Assembly (NCBI GenBank): GCA_963277665.1
Contig: OY728143.1
Coordinates: 231,499,591-231,563,590, forward strand
Length of the DNA stretch: 64,000 bases
Source of the DNA: Viscum album
Lineage: Eukaryota; Streptophyta; Magnoliopsida; Santalales; Viscaceae
Direction: 5' to 3'
This document shows positions 36,362 to 49,869 of the stretch, piece after piece (within the stretch, counting starts at the first letter, position 1; the number at the start of each line of letters is the position of its first letter). The notes beneath the pieces are model-generated. The model did not search any database, was not told where the DNA came from, and was given only the letters and a program-made list of their open reading frames with translations. The position numbers and the translations under genes were made by a program.

Positions 36362-36480
36362 AGAAATGAGACTCACACATTGTACTTTCTCGAGGGAGAG
36401 ATGAACATCACCATAAAAGATGTGGTGGTTACTCTTGGTCTTCTTTTCTAGGGTGATACAGTTATAGGACCCCCACAAGG
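36362..36480 (+). pseudogene. Second PMD motif, isolated remnant
   Basis: The plus strand reads RNETHTLYFLEGEMNITIKD followed by VVVTLGLLF, a stop and GDTVIGPP. This matches the PMD hallmark (xETHTFHLPxGEMTITLxDVxxxLGLxxxGxxVxG). The copy differs clearly from the one at 13885-13965 and lies outside the Tat element, so it is an independent PMD source, for example a Mutator-like element or a MAIN-like gene. I could not follow the domain far on either side, and no transposase motif was found nearby. Confidence 0.65.
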
Positions 36481-39400
36481 TGATTATCCTGAGATTGTGT
36501 AGTGATTTTTATACCTCGAAATTATGGGGGATGATATGGCTATATATTTTTGATTCTCTATCTACGATCCCATTTGTCATTTACTACCCATATTTTACCG
36601 CTAAAATTGATTATTAGACTATCATTCTTCATTCTGTTTCATATATATTGAAACTCATTGGAGGGATCATGTTCACTAATCACTCTAATATGTATTTGAA
36701 CATGATATATCAAGGGATACTAGAGTACTTTGATTGGGATTTATGATAGATCTGTGAATCTTCGTTCTTTTTATACATGTTCAATGAATTATTCATGACA
36801 TGCCAATCAAAATATAGTGATATAGGGGGATTCATCATCCACATTCAGATGTGTTCATAGGAGATCATCCCTCCCTAGATTTTATTCTTTCAACTCTAAA
36901 TCTTTATAAGGATGTGTTGAGTGATTCTCAACAAGGAAGCTTGTAATATCACTATTTTTTTCAATATGAGAAATTATTATTAATTTCGTATTATTTATCA
37001 CCTTCAATGTTTTATGTTACATGTGGAGTTAGGAACAACGGTTCTTTAGGACACAAAGATATAGTTTTCAACATATTTTATCATGTTGGAGGTTCTATTA
37101 TGCACATATATAAGCATATACATTATTTTATTGACTAATAATCTTCACAATTTTATCATTTTTTGAAGTTTGTAAAAAACCACCCAATGTCATGTGACAT
37201 TTGAAATTACATGGATATTATACTAGTCTATATTATACTATATTATTTCTTACTACACTACCGGGATTTATGATTCAATTGTTATAGTGCCTTTCATACA
37301 CATTAATATAATTGACTGGAACTATCTTGATAGAGTCTTGTGATATTTTGTATTTTTAGCATATTCCATTTCCTCTGAAAAATCCAACAGTGCTTCATTC
37401 CCTAAAGATAATAGAAGTGTAGGATGTTGACTGGTGATGAATACATGTACAACATCTTACCATCTTGGATAAACATGATTCATTTCATATTTAGGGAATT
37501 CATATGATTTGATTCCATCAATCACTGTAGATCGAATATGATCCATGATATAGACAGAACTCTATGTTGTATCTTAAACCACAAGAATAAGGGATTCACG
37601 ATATAGAATGTCAATAACATTACATTAATTTTTTTATTTTATTTTTTTTAATTCAATTATAATGACTTTACTACATAATTCACTTCATGTTTGATTTGGA
37701 GGAGTGTGAGTTATTTAGTTAGATAGTATACCATGCGACATCATAGGATATCAAGACATCATCTCATGTTATCCATGATAATATCATTGATTATACACCT
37801 AAGTGAGATGATGTTCTTACCTAGGTAGAGGAGGTTCCATCATTGGATCCTATGCCAACGGTTTCTAATGTTGACTAGCTATGACGATGATGATGTATAC
37901 CACATCTAGTTGCACATGTGGGATCACCTGTACTACCAACAGAGGTGTCAAATTCAGTAGACTAGCCTTAGTCTATTGTAGATGTGAACCACTAGTAATG
38001 GGGTCTATTACTGTTGATAGCATCTCAAATGTTTTCAGTGTTTATAATTATTATTTATAATGGTATTAGTAAAAATTTATTATACAATTGATAATAATTA
38101 ATGAAATTCATAATATGAATTCTTATTAATATATATATATTTATATAGAAAAACCAAAAGAAAAAAATAGAAATATATGGACATATATATCATTAATATG
38201 TCATATATTATTTATGTGTTTGGAAAAAATGCGTTTTGGACCATAATGAATTTTGAAAATATTTTCTGAAATGGTGTTAAAGGTAAAAGTTCATTTTTAT
38301 CACATGAAAAATGAATAAATGTGTGAAAGGACATCATGTATTTCAGGATTATTTTTTAAAACGTAGTTGACCTAATGTATCTTTTTAGTTTTTTTAATAA
38401 AAAATTATAAAAATGTATCCATGAGTGAATTGAATATTGGTGTTCGAAACCCTTTGGAGTGGAGGTTTATGTGTTGATCATGGTGGAATCATTTCCTATT
38501 GGTGGTGAGACGGCTTGATGTTGGTGACATGGCATGATTGTGGTTTTTGTGTTGATCTTGGTGGTAGTATTGCTTGATTGGAATGACATGTTTGATCCCA
38601 ATAGATAGTTAGAGTGGCCTTGGATCACCATTTTTATATGTGTATATTGTTATTCCTAGGTACATTTTCTTTCTTATTCTGATAATTAATGGGTTACGAT
38701 GGTGGAGCTCTATTGGTGGTTCATGTGGTTTCTTATGGTAGTTTAGTGATGTTAGTCGATGGAATCATGGTGACAATGAGGAAACTTTTGGATTCATGGT
38801 TGTTTTATTTTGTATTAGTGTTTAACCTACTAGGCATGTCTTCGGGTTACCCACTTGAATATTTATGTGTTTTATGGTACTGTGATTTCCTATTGGGATT
38901 TTTCACTCTTAATGGATTATAGGATTTAGTTCATGTTTCCCATTTTTTCTATAAAAACTGTTTTTATAAAAATGAAATATGGTTTTTTAATATTATTAAT
39001 GAATTGTCAAATCAGTATGCATATATTGATAATAATTAAAAATAAATAAATAGATATTTTTTTCTAAAAAACTACTCAACTTATATTATTAAATCAAATT
39101 TTGCGCATAGTATGTAAATATAAATATCCTATTTTCATACTAGTTAAACCTTCACTCAATTCTACAAGAATAAAATTCCCTTATGCAACATGAAGTATAA
39201 CCAGATAACATGTTCTATTTATAAAAAATTATATATTTAAAAAACATTTAAATTAAATACCTTTAAAAAAATTCTTATAAACATGATAAAATAACATATA
39301 ATCAAATTCATCATCAACTATTAAAACATGTCTACAATAATAAATTTACCTCATATATTTTTATCCATCTAATTATTTATCATACATTGTATTTTATTGT

Positions 39401-42400
39401 TATATTCTCTTTACCATTACACTAAAAGTATATGAATTTATTTCTAAAATGTATTCATTTCTACACATTTAATTCAAATAAATATATTCACTACTAATTA
39501 ATTATTTTTAAATAAAATGAATATTTATTAGTGAATTGTTTAAATAGTATAATATTTTTTTTAAATGATTTTATATTATTCAAAATTAATATATAATAAA
39601 ACCAAAAAAATAACTATATATATTCTAACACTCGTATATGCCTTTCAATTGTGGACGAGACCCAAAAAAACTCTATCCCATCCAATGTCAAAAAAATGTT
39701 ATAGTTTAACTCCCATGTTCCAAACTACATATATATCCATATACATTTATAGACCATCAAAAAAAATTTTCCTGATTTTATAATAATTTATAACATCCTT
39801 TCATAAGCTCAAGTGTATGATATAAAAGGATAAATTCTACAGGACCATTGGATCATCACATATTTTATAGTTGTTGGAGATTAGAAGTAGTGTATCTAAA
39901 TGATCATAGGTAATTATTTTTTCACTAAACAATATATACCCCCAATGAAGTAAATAATAATTTAAAATTTTGATAAATAAGAATAAAAAAATTTCAATTG
40001 AATTAAAAAAAATAAATGTTGTGAATAACACAATGAGTCACCCATGTACTAATAAGGAAAATTCATAAAATATTATATTCAATAAACCAACATCAAGGAA
40101 AAAAATCTTTGGTCGACCACTATACATAGTGTGATGTAGTACAAGGAAATGAGTTCAACACTATCCCCATGTCTTCACTACATATAAGTCAATTAACTTT
40201 CCATGATTCCACTATAGTATATGTGTATCAGCATGTTATGAAAATCATTAAAGGTGCTAAAGTGCAATTAAATGGTGTGAGATTAAATGAATAAGTTGGA
40301 TTCCACCAAATGATCTAAACAAACCACTAATATGTAATAATGTTATCATTTTATCTTATAGTTATGATATATGATGATCTATAATATTTCACTTAATAAA
40401 TCTTGTTATAACAATAGATAAGATAATTAACATTCATATATTTAACCCACCGAAGGTGAGGAAACTAGTATAAAATCAATTTCAATCTCTTTATGCTTAG
40501 TATTCACTATATGACTTGATCTTAAATGATTTATTTTATTCTCATAATATTAATATAATTCATAACACATGTAGATGTTACCTACTATTACTTCATGGTA
40601 ATTTAAAAAACAATAGAATATGTCATTCTCTTTAGAAAAGGCACTACGAGTCATTATAAATGAATGAAATTTCAATCATGTTAAAATTTATCATTATTAA
40701 ATTATAATTTGTTACCCAATTTAGATCCCATTTTAGTTGCAATTAGTAATAGCGGTATGGTGTGAATCAGTGATCCCTTCTATTTTTATGATCTTCTCTA
40801 TTTTAATTTATTCTCTATGAATAATTAAATTCTTATCTAGTATCTTATGTCTCATATACCATATTGAGTGATGTAGAATATAAATAGTATAACACAACAT
40901 ACTTACAAGGATTAGTATTGAAATCCTACTATATGATATATTTTGTTTGAGTTTTGTGGCTTGGTTTCTCCATTACAAACAATTTAGTACAAGTATAAGC
41001 TATCTCACAAAAATCATGGCGTCGAATCCCCTAAACATTCTAGACTATATGGATCATAATGTTCTTCATATGATGGAATATTTATACCAAGCCTCACTAG
41101 TTTAATCTCTCTAAAAAAAATTTCTCTATCTGCTGACGAGGTCGTTATACTACCACTAGTCAACAATAAAATGGGTCCTCTCAAAGTCCTCCTTTGAAAA
41201 TGTCTTTGACTCTTCTATTATGATGGTGAACTAAGTAAGAGTTTTTGTCCAAGAAACAACTATTTGTACTTTGATTATATTAAAATTTAATATAGTTAAA
41301 TATTAAACATCTTATTTCATATTTTTCATTATTCTGCATGACTATATGTAATAATTTCCTGGAGTATTTTTCATATAGATAAGGTCATAACTGTTCCCCA
41401 CTATGATGAGAACCTTGATGTGTTATGAAAATATTCATAAATATAGTTCTACATTTGGATGACATACTATAATGGGACACATAGTATATAGACCGTTAGG
41501 TGTGAGTACTCGTAAGAAGATGAGACTTCATCTCATAAATTTAATACTTCGTAATCTCCAGGATGAGAAATAATGAGAACAAACCTACAAGTAGGAATAC
41601 CACATGTTTTGGTGTCATCAGATATTCCTATCTGTGAGAATATGTATTGATCTTTATACTTTAATATTATCATTAATATTTCACAACTAGAGAGAAGTAG
41701 GGTAGGATGAATGTGTCATGAGTGGAATGTTATTAATGGATAATTTGAGGAAGGTTTTTTCTCTTATACTTATGGAAGTTGATATCTCAGCCCTTTGATT
41801 GAAATAGAATCATCATCCGAAATTCCATGGCCATGGTGTAATGATGAGTTTATTTCAGGTAGTGAAAGAATGACATATCAATAAAAAAGGTTTATGACAC
41901 TATGATTAAACATGCTTAATGAGATATTGAGACAAAGTGATTATATTACATAGTGATCATTCATATATGGATGTTAATGTTGTGACTTTAAGTTCTTTAT
42001 CTTGGGTTCCTTGACCAATTTCTAGACAACACTCTTGGACTTTAGGAAATCCTGCCTAATGTCAACGAGAAAGAATCCTAGATGGTTACACACTAAGTGT
42101 TTCTAGAGGTCTCAGTTAAATTATATTTGAATTTAATTAAAAAATATTTTTTACAAGACAGCGGAATAATTTTAGTCATGTGAAAATTATTTCATAAATA
42201 AAATAAATATTAATTCACTGAATTGTGGGTAAAATATATTTTTCAATTTTATTGAACATTTAATAAATATGTATATACTAGTTTTTAAATAAAATATATA
42301 TTTAAGAGAATAAATTATTTATTTATTTATTCAGGTGTTCAATATATGGAAGTGAAGTTCGAGCAGACCAAGGATGGTCCAGTATTAAAAAAGTTATTTA

Positions 42401-43313
42401 AATAAGGTATTTAATTATCTAACTAATTGACACACATTAAAATAATAATAATGTTACAATTATTTTGTGATGAAAAATTTTATTTATAATTGTTTTTTAT
42501 GAAAGTTGGAACGCCATAAATAATGACACGATATTATTATTAAAACCATGGGTTTTCTATAAGGTTATGAATTTATTTAATTATTGTCTTGCATCTAAAT
42601 ATTGCAATTGAAGCCCCTTGATGATATATAGAAACGTACGCCTATTGTTCCATGTACCAAACTGTACGACCAGATAATTGAGAAAGTTTTAGCTATACAA
42701 TTTCTCTCTTGAATCCTCTTCCCTCTCCTCTCAGTAATGAGAGACATTCTTCAAAGCTGAAGAACAAGTGATCAAGAACGACTGACACAAGACAATCTCT
42801 TCACCACACTATAACCTATACAATGAGAGTTTTTTATCAGATTCCATCAAAGAATGTTTGGATCACCAATAAGTGGATTGTAGTTTTGATCCTCGAAAGC
42901 ACCAGGAGATAATCTAGATGGTTCATTCTGAACAATCAACATCATCAATGAATATAATTCCAAAGATCCATGTATTATTTTCTTTATGAAATTTATTAAA
43001 TTAATTATAAAAATTATGTGAAAGATCCTCTATAAATTTTTTGGGTCTCTTTATTATTTATATAAATATTTGATTCTATTCTGTGGAGACTAGAATTTAT
43101 CTTCATAATGATCAGAAAGTTTTCCTTGATTACGGTGAAAATTAAACTTGGGTGCTGCACCAACCACACTTCTACTGGGCCCAGAACCTTAAAGTGGAAT
43201 TAGAGGGGTTACATCATAGTTTGAAATTATTTAAATATTTCGTTGATGATTTACACAGTTAATAATTTTATTGTTTCAATTTAGGTTAATCGTTATAAAA
43301 ATCAGAATCACTA
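36480..43313. other. Long AT-rich stretch without recognisable genes
   Basis: Nearly 7 kb without a supported coding region. A 77-codon plus-strand frame at 38689-38922 is hydrophobic and has no recognised domain. 39000-40060 is extremely AT-rich. A coding-like phrase (SLSADEVVILPLVNNKMGPL) occurs near 41140. 42600-42930 resembles a retroelement leader or LTR end, with pyrimidine runs (CTCTTCCCTCTCCTCTCAG), but no partner was found. Confidence 0.4.
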
Positions 43314-43432
43314 GATCGATTCCTCTTCTTTCATTTCTCATTCACATTACAGAAATGATATTTTATATTTATTTTGATTAAAATAAAACAGAGGATCTCA
43401 TCTAGATAGCTTGATCGATTCCTCTTCTTTCA
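43314..43432. repeat. Exact 20-bp direct repeats 99 bp apart
   Basis: GATCGATTCCTCTTCTTTCA occurs at 43314-43333 and 43413-43432. The 79 bp between are AT-rich. This could be a target-site-like duplication around a short insertion or a local slippage duplication. Confidence 0.7.
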
Positions 43433-43544
43433 AGGTTCTATGCACCAGGTCTGTTCTTCCATACCAATCCATGTCATTAGAGTTATTCTATGTCTTAATG
43501 GCTCTGTGTGTTGACCAGGAACAGGCGGAATGTGGTTTCCGGGT

Positions 43545-43800
43545 TACACGATGTGTGGCCCACTGGACACAGTGGATAGTTCCATCCGTTTAGGGTTGGA
43601 CCGTGTATCCAATACATGGATTTCTCAGATGGATACTGTGTAATGTGTATACTACACAGCGTGTGGCCCACTGGACACACCGTTTACTTCGATGTTTTCT
43701 GAAGTACACTCACATGTTGTATCCCCAGGCGTGTACTTCAGATGGATGGTGAACAATAGTACATGCCATGTAGTTGCAACTACACACTGTGTACTAATCC
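43545..43800. repeat. Short repeats and a perfect palindrome
   Basis: GTGTGGCCCACTGGACACA occurs near 43553 and again at 43661. TGTAGTTGCAACTACA at 43769-43784 is a perfect 16-bp palindrome. The rest of the stretch is unassigned, non-coding and richer in G+C than its surroundings. Confidence 0.6.
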
Positions 43801-43864
43801 AAATTATTAATATTTATTAAAATTTATTATTATATTATAAAAACCCTTGAGACACATGTCGTGG

Positions 43865-45376
43865 TGTGGGTGATCGCACCACGATTCATTGTTCCATTTT
43901 CACCTTTACACAACTATGTTAAACTAGTTTTCTCTTGAAAATTATAAAAATAATAATAAATTTCACTTCAGGATGGAATCCATTATTTTTTTTATAACTA
44001 TTAATAAGAGAAATTTTACTTTTTTAGATAATTGCATTTAAGGTTGAGGTGATTTGGAGGGACCAAGATGAAGTCTATGAAAAATGGGACTAACTGCGGA
44101 CGATTCCAACACATTAGTTTTCTAAACTAAATAATTATACATAAAACTACGTAAAAATGATCTGAAACTTTGTGTAAAGGTCCAAAATTCATTGGGATAC
44201 ATTTCATATTAAGGAACTAAAGCCTCATTCGGCCATCTGGTGGCCCAACCGACCTGATCAGTCCAACACACCGAATCTGCCCGAAGTCAAAAGTGGTGTG
44301 CTGTGATCTGTCCATATCTCATGATATAGTTTCCCATATGGTTCCAAAAATTCATTTGACATATTAAAGAGTTTGGTATACATGTTTCTAGTTTTTTTTT
44401 CAAAGCACTGTTTTACTTTCAAGTGGTTGAAAACCGTGGGCCATGTGGTTTTACACAATATGTGTGCCCAAAACCACCTTCCACTTTGCCTATAAAATGG
44501 AAGCTTGGGATTATCATTTTCATGTTTGGAAAAGGAGTGAAGTGAAGACAATTTTGAATTATAGAGAATTCTTATCCACATTTTTTATGTTTTATAGGCC
44601 CCAATCCTCATAAGGTTATCAATAATGAAAACAGAGTTTCTCTCGAGCTTCCCCCTCCTCACGATGTGGAGCTAAAATCGGGTGTTCATTGTGAGGAATC
44701 TACACACGTGTCAAGGGAGTTAGAATTCATATATTAAATACTAGATTTAATAAATTGTGGTTTTATACATTTCATTATATTTAAATTACATGATTTCATA
44801 TTTTAATGCTTGTTTTCATACATGTGAATGTTATTCTCTTAGTTTCTAACCGATTGGTGTGAGGTTTTGAGTGCGTGACCAGGGTTGTTCTGATTGGACA
44901 AAAAAAGAATAATTTTCATAAAAAACTTATTGATATTTATATTTTATTTGGATGATTTTATTCCATGAATAATCACTATACCTTGACAGTAATATTTTTA
45001 CATCAAGGATTGGTTCTTTATGCATTGAAATAAAATCATAAGAATTAATCAGGATTCAAATTAATTTCAACCAAATAATTAATCCAAACATAAAATAATC
45101 TCTATGAAAAAGAAACCTGAAATGGTTTTATTGAAATAAAAACGAACCCTTTGTCTCATATTTTTCAAAATCCACTTGGTTTGTCAACTATTAAACTCTT
45201 TATGTTATGTTATTTTCTTAAAACTATTTTCAAAATCCCCCTTCTTTTAGTAATATTTATTAAAAATACACATTATAAGAAACCTATTCTCCTTGAGAGA
45301 TAAACTAGGGTATTCCCTTGAGTATAAATAAACCTTAAAATCATAATCAATTTGTTGTGTTAGGATAACACATTCA
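43865..45376 (+). repeat. 5' LTR of the Athila-type element
   Basis: Begins TGTGGGTG and ends ACATTCA. It is collinear with 53689-55204, sharing CACCACGATTCA, ACTATGTTAAACTAGTT, TTGCCTATAAAATGGAAGC, TCAAGGGAGTTA and CCAAATAATTAATCCAAACA. Its length is 1512 bp against 1516 bp for the partner. Confidence 0.9.
44491..44497 (+). promoter_or_regulatory. TATA box of the Athila 5' LTR
   Basis: TTGCCTATAAAATGGAAGC is kept in both LTRs (here and at 54320-54326), although the surroundings have diverged. Confidence 0.7.
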
Positions 45377-45381
45377 AATTT

Positions 45382-45398
45382 TGGGGTCACTGCCGGGG
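45382..45398 (+). other. Primer-binding site, tRNA-Asp-like
   Basis: TGGGGTCACTGCCGGGG lies 5 bp after the LTR end. It differs at a few bases from the site TGGCGCCGTTGCCGGGG commonly used by plant Ty3 elements, which is complementary to the 3' end of tRNA-Asp. Confidence 0.75.
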
Positions 45399-45568
45399 AG
45401 CACTTTGGTTTTAGTGCATGTTTTTTATAATATTATTGTAAATTTTGTGAATATTTTTTTTTTTATCATATTAAATTTCCTTTAATTATGTATTCTAATT
45501 TATTTATTTTGTTGTTTTTGTGTGTGACACATTCAACTCTGGCTTACTTACCACCTTTCAAACTTGAG

Positions 45569-47014
45569 ATGGAGAGGATCCTACATCAGGGACATAAATA
45601 GGAAAAAGATAACCCTTCGAAGGAGGACACACCAAACTTCGACAATATTATTGATTCTTCCTATATTTCATCTAGAACCAATATATAAACTAAAAAAAAC
45701 ATGAATAATTTGGATGAAAAAAATAAAACATTAAAAGAACTATCCTCACCTGAAGTTGATATCCTACCCACCTCTATTCAAATGCAAGGCGAGGCACCCA
45801 ATTTTGAAATAAAATGCAGTTTAATTCATTTATTACAACGATTTCATGGGATTGTGGGAGAAGATCCACATAGGCACATAAAATAATTCCCTGATATGTG
45901 TTATACATTAAAACATGCTAACGTGGATGAAGAATAAGTAAATCTAGGGGTATTCCCTTTATCATTAGAAGATACGACAAAAAATTTCCTTTACTATGTT
46001 TATTCAAAAATTAGAGGTGGGAGATCATGAAACATCGTTTTATTGAAAAATATTTCCCAGCCTCTCGAACTGAAACTATATGGAATGAAATTTGTGGTAT
46101 AAGGTAGTCACAAAGGAAAAATTACAGGAATATTGTGAACTTATTTAAAAGGTTATGTTCAAGATTCCCACACCACAAAAAAATGGTAAAATTTTAATTA
46201 AATATTTTTATGAAGGTTTAATTCCTATTGATAGAACCATGATTGATGCTGATGAAAGTAGTGCGCTAGTTGATACGATCTCAATTACTACAAGAACCCT
46301 AATTGAGAACATGGCAAAAAACACTCAGCAATTTAGTGCATGGTCCTGTGTACCCATTTGAGGTTTCCATGAGATGCAAAGTACAGAATTCAAGAAGAAG
46401 GTGGAAAATAATTTCAATGAGGTAAGTACCCTTCTTTGAAAACTTTCTCTTTCCCAAGGGAAATCCAAATCTTCTCCTCCCATCCATTATGGTATATGTT
46501 TTTTTGACACCCACTACTCTGACCAATGCCCCAATTGAGAGAAACATCTATGATTTGTGAGGCAATATTTCCACGCCACCCCTATAACCGACCCTTTAGG
46601 CAAGAACCTTACTTTCCATCCATCCCTAGGTGGATAGAAAACCAAGACTATAGGAAATGGGGTATTCAAACAAACCTAAAAAACAATGGAACAAGCCAGG
46701 GATGTTTTTTCATCCACCACCACCCATACATCCTCAACCAGTACATGGCTTTTCCAACAAACCACTCCAAAACCCGAGCCTAACCTAGAAGATATGATGA
46801 AACAAATGGCTACAAAAAATCTCCAATTCCAAAAAACCATTCCAGACCTAAAAATCCAATTAGGCCAACATGCCAACTCGGTGGGGGAAATCCAAAGCCA
46901 TTGGGTCGGGTAAACTACCATCCCATCTACTAGTTAACCCTAGGGATAAAGAAATTTCACTTTCATCACCCTTAGGAGAGGATCTCATCTTAAAATCCAA
47001 ATAACCCCACCAAT
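45569..47014 (+). pseudogene. Gag remnant of the Athila-type element, cut by a CACTA insertion
   Basis: A frame starting at ATG 45569 leads to ELSSPEVDILPTSIQ and then FEIKCSLIHLLQRFHGIVGE, the Athila capsid start. FPLSLEDTTKNFLYYV, IKYFYEGLIPIDRTMID and IENMAKNTQQFSAW follow in shifted frames. Later pieces (46526-46913) are Pro/Gln-rich with MKQMATKNLQFQKTIPDLK, like the gag C-terminus. Several stops and frameshifts break it. At 47014 the CACTA element begins; the flanking sequence resumes at 48681. Confidence 0.85.
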
Positions 47015-48680
47015 CACTACTATAAAATAGCCTATATCAGTGCTCAAAATGGGTTTTAACAGTGCTAAAAAAGTGATGTAAAGCTCATCGTTAATAGGTG
47101 GGGCTCCCTTTTATCATCACTCTGAAAAGCGCTGATAAATGCCCATTTTATACGCGCTAAAGAAAGCACCTATAAAAGACCCCTTTATTATGGATTTTTT
47201 AGTGCTCATAAAAGGAACCTTTATCAGTGCTTTTAAAAAGCACAGATAAAAGTCAAAAAAAATTAAAAAACTTAATAAAAAAAATTAAATAATGTGGGGG
47301 GAGCTTTTAACAGTGCATGACCCTCCTATCAAGGGTAGGAGGTCTCCCGTGTGCTGCCCTTCCCACGAAACCTCACAGGTGCTCAACCCTTTGCTCCCCC
47401 CAGAACATGAACCCACAACCTCCCACTTTCGTTGCTGCACATTTACCACTATGCTATTTCGTTTTTTCCACTATTTAATGATATATCTATTTATTTATAT
47501 ATATAGCGTTATATTTATTCATATATAGATATAGTTTCATATTAATATTAATATATTTTTTCATATATTAGGATATATATATTTTTTCGTATATTAATAT
47601 ATATTTATTTTTATTTTTTTATATAAGTATTTTTAGTTTTTTTTTATCCGTATATTTATTTGTATATTAATATATACTTATAAGATTAGTTTTAAATACA
47701 TTTATGAAATATGTTTTTTATGTGTGATTATATTTAAATAAATAAATAGATACATACATATATATAACACACATACACACAGACACACAGACACATATAT
47801 ATTTATGAATAAATAACTATATATGTGTATTTAAAAAGCCATAGAATGTAAAAACGTTCATAACATATAATCCAGAAGCTCGTTTCAAGTCCATAACAAG
47901 TCAAATCGAAGAAAATGAAATTATATTCGATATGATATGTGGTACATGGCTAACAGACATCTAAATCCAAAGTTATACCTGTTTGAAAGTTAAAAAAACG
48001 GTGTATCCAGACTGAGAAATCAGTTTTGGAGGCCTTATTGGCCTTTTTTGGCCTCAAAACAAGTGGCAGAAGGTTTTCTTCAATAACTAGCGCATAGTGC
48101 ATATCACATGCTTCAATTTGATATGTTGTAGAGCTCAAAGGGACACCCAGATCAAAATTTATGGTCTTCTAAAGTTTGAGTTACATTTTCAACTTATTTT
48201 AGATATATTATTAATTGTTTTGATTTTTTTTTCTTACAATGGTTATTAAATGATTTTTAATCGATAGTAATTAGAAAATTATTAATTAATAATATTTCTT
48301 TAAATATTTAGAATCCATTTTCACTAAATTTTTTATATAATAAATTTAGTAGTCCATTTATAAGTATCTAAAACATATTTAAAAAATATATATTATATTT
48401 ATATCAATATAAATATACTAATATAACATTAATTTATTTTAACTGATTTTTTAGAAACATAAAATTTATCACTGGTAGGAAAGAGTGCTGATAAATCTCC
48501 CCTTTATCAGTGATCCTAAAAAAAGCGCTGATAAAGGGGGCCTTTTTCAGAACTTTTTTTGCGCTGAAAAAAGTGCCACATTATCAGCACTTTTTTTAGC
48601 ACTGATAAAGGACCCCTTTTCAGCGATTTTTTAGTGTTGATAAAAGGGTAGTGCTTCTCTTTCCCATTTTTGTAGAAGGG
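47015..48680. mobile_element. Non-autonomous CACTA transposon, 1666 bp, AAT target duplication
   Basis: The left end is CACTACTATAAAATAGCC. The right end is TTTTTGTAGAAGGG, against the expected TGTAGTAGTG with two mismatches. AAT flanks both ends (47012-47014 and 48681-48683). Subterminal zones repeat TTTATCAGTGCTnnnAAAAGCGCTGATAAA-type words in both orientations. A tRNA-like stretch with GAACCCACAACC lies near 47410, followed by AT-rich filler with ATATATTTATT runs. No transposase gene. The subterminal words differ from those of the element at 31278, so it is a separate family, shared with the remnant at 4035-4168. Confidence 0.88.
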
Positions 48681-48889
48681 AATATATTCATACCATCCTA
48701 AGGAAACCCCAATCCCAACCACTATAAATGCACTAAATGAGGTAGGACCTTGTCATGAGAGAATCCATTCCAAAGAAAATAGTGTTTCTTCTGATGAGTC
48801 ACCTTGACCATCCATTCCTCTTCCATTTCCTCATAGGGCCAACCAAACAAGAAAACAAAAATAAACAGAACATGATAAGAAACTGATGT

Positions 48890-49230
48890 ACTACACACAC
48901 CTCTTGTGTGTTAGAGCCTGTTCTTATGAGGATGCAAAATTTATTTTTTCCAACTGATTTTTATTTGTTTAAAATGGAAGATGATAGGATGAATGGACAT
49001 GCCCCGGTTATATTGGGGTTAACATGATTGAAAACCACCAAAACCATAATTAATTTTCATAATGGTACATTATCTATGGAATTTGGGGGTGGCATAGTCC
49101 ATTCCAAATTCCTTGATTCCATGAACCTCCCCTCAGAAGAACATTCCTCTCTCTCTATAATTTTAATTGATGAACTCCCTTCCTATGAAAACACTTCATT
49201 TTATTTCCCCAAATCCCCTTTCTGATTTTT
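48890..49230 (+). pseudogene. Protease-region remnant of the Athila-type element
   Basis: Words LFFPTDFYLFKMEDDR, GHAPVILGLT (usually PLILGRPFL), KTTKTIINFHNGTLSMEFGG and LPSEEHSSLSIILID match the second half of the Athila protease. The catalytic DSG part is not seen and would have been near 48800, next to the CACTA boundary. One stop separates the ILG word from the rest. Confidence 0.75.
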
Positions 49231-49869
49231 CATCCTTGAGTTAATTTCATGTTAAGGCATAATTCATTGAATATTATAGGGTTCTAGAAAAGTGTAATGC
49301 ATGTTTATTAATTAATAATTTCTTGAACACTGAGGATCCATTGACCATCAATGATATAGATAAGCTTGTAAAAGCTCATTCCTCATTTTAGGATGATACC
49401 ATTGAGCAGTTAGATGAGAATAAAAAACTCTCACTTTCACACACACTCCCATCAATCCAAAATCTACCTGAATTATAACTAAAAAACTCCCTCATGATTT
49501 AAAATAATCATATCTTGAGAATGGAACAAGTTTCCTATCATCATTCCTAGTTCACTCTTTCCTGAGCATGAATTGTGACTGCTTGAACTTTTGAGGGAGT
49601 ACAATCAATCTGTGGGATGGACACATGTATAAATTCATGGTATTTTACCATCAATTTTTACAAATTTTATATTTTTAAATTATCAGGTAAAGCCAGTGAG
49701 GTTTTCACAACATTGACTGAACCCATACCTCCTAGATGTTGTAAAAAACGAGGTAACAAAATTATTTTCTACTAGTATCGTTTACCCCATATCTGATAGC
49801 GAATAAGTCAGTCCAATATAAGTGGTTCCTAAAAAACTGGATTTACTGTAATAAAAATGGAAAACAATG

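Noticed and set aside
38689..38922. A hydrophobic 77-codon frame as a membrane protein gene
   Set aside because: No homology recognised, AT-rich surroundings without splice or promoter signals, and a length expected by chance in 64 kb.
39565..40031. Frames in very AT-rich DNA near 39.6-40.0 kb
   Set aside because: Composition-driven runs of Lys, Ile, Leu and Phe without motifs.
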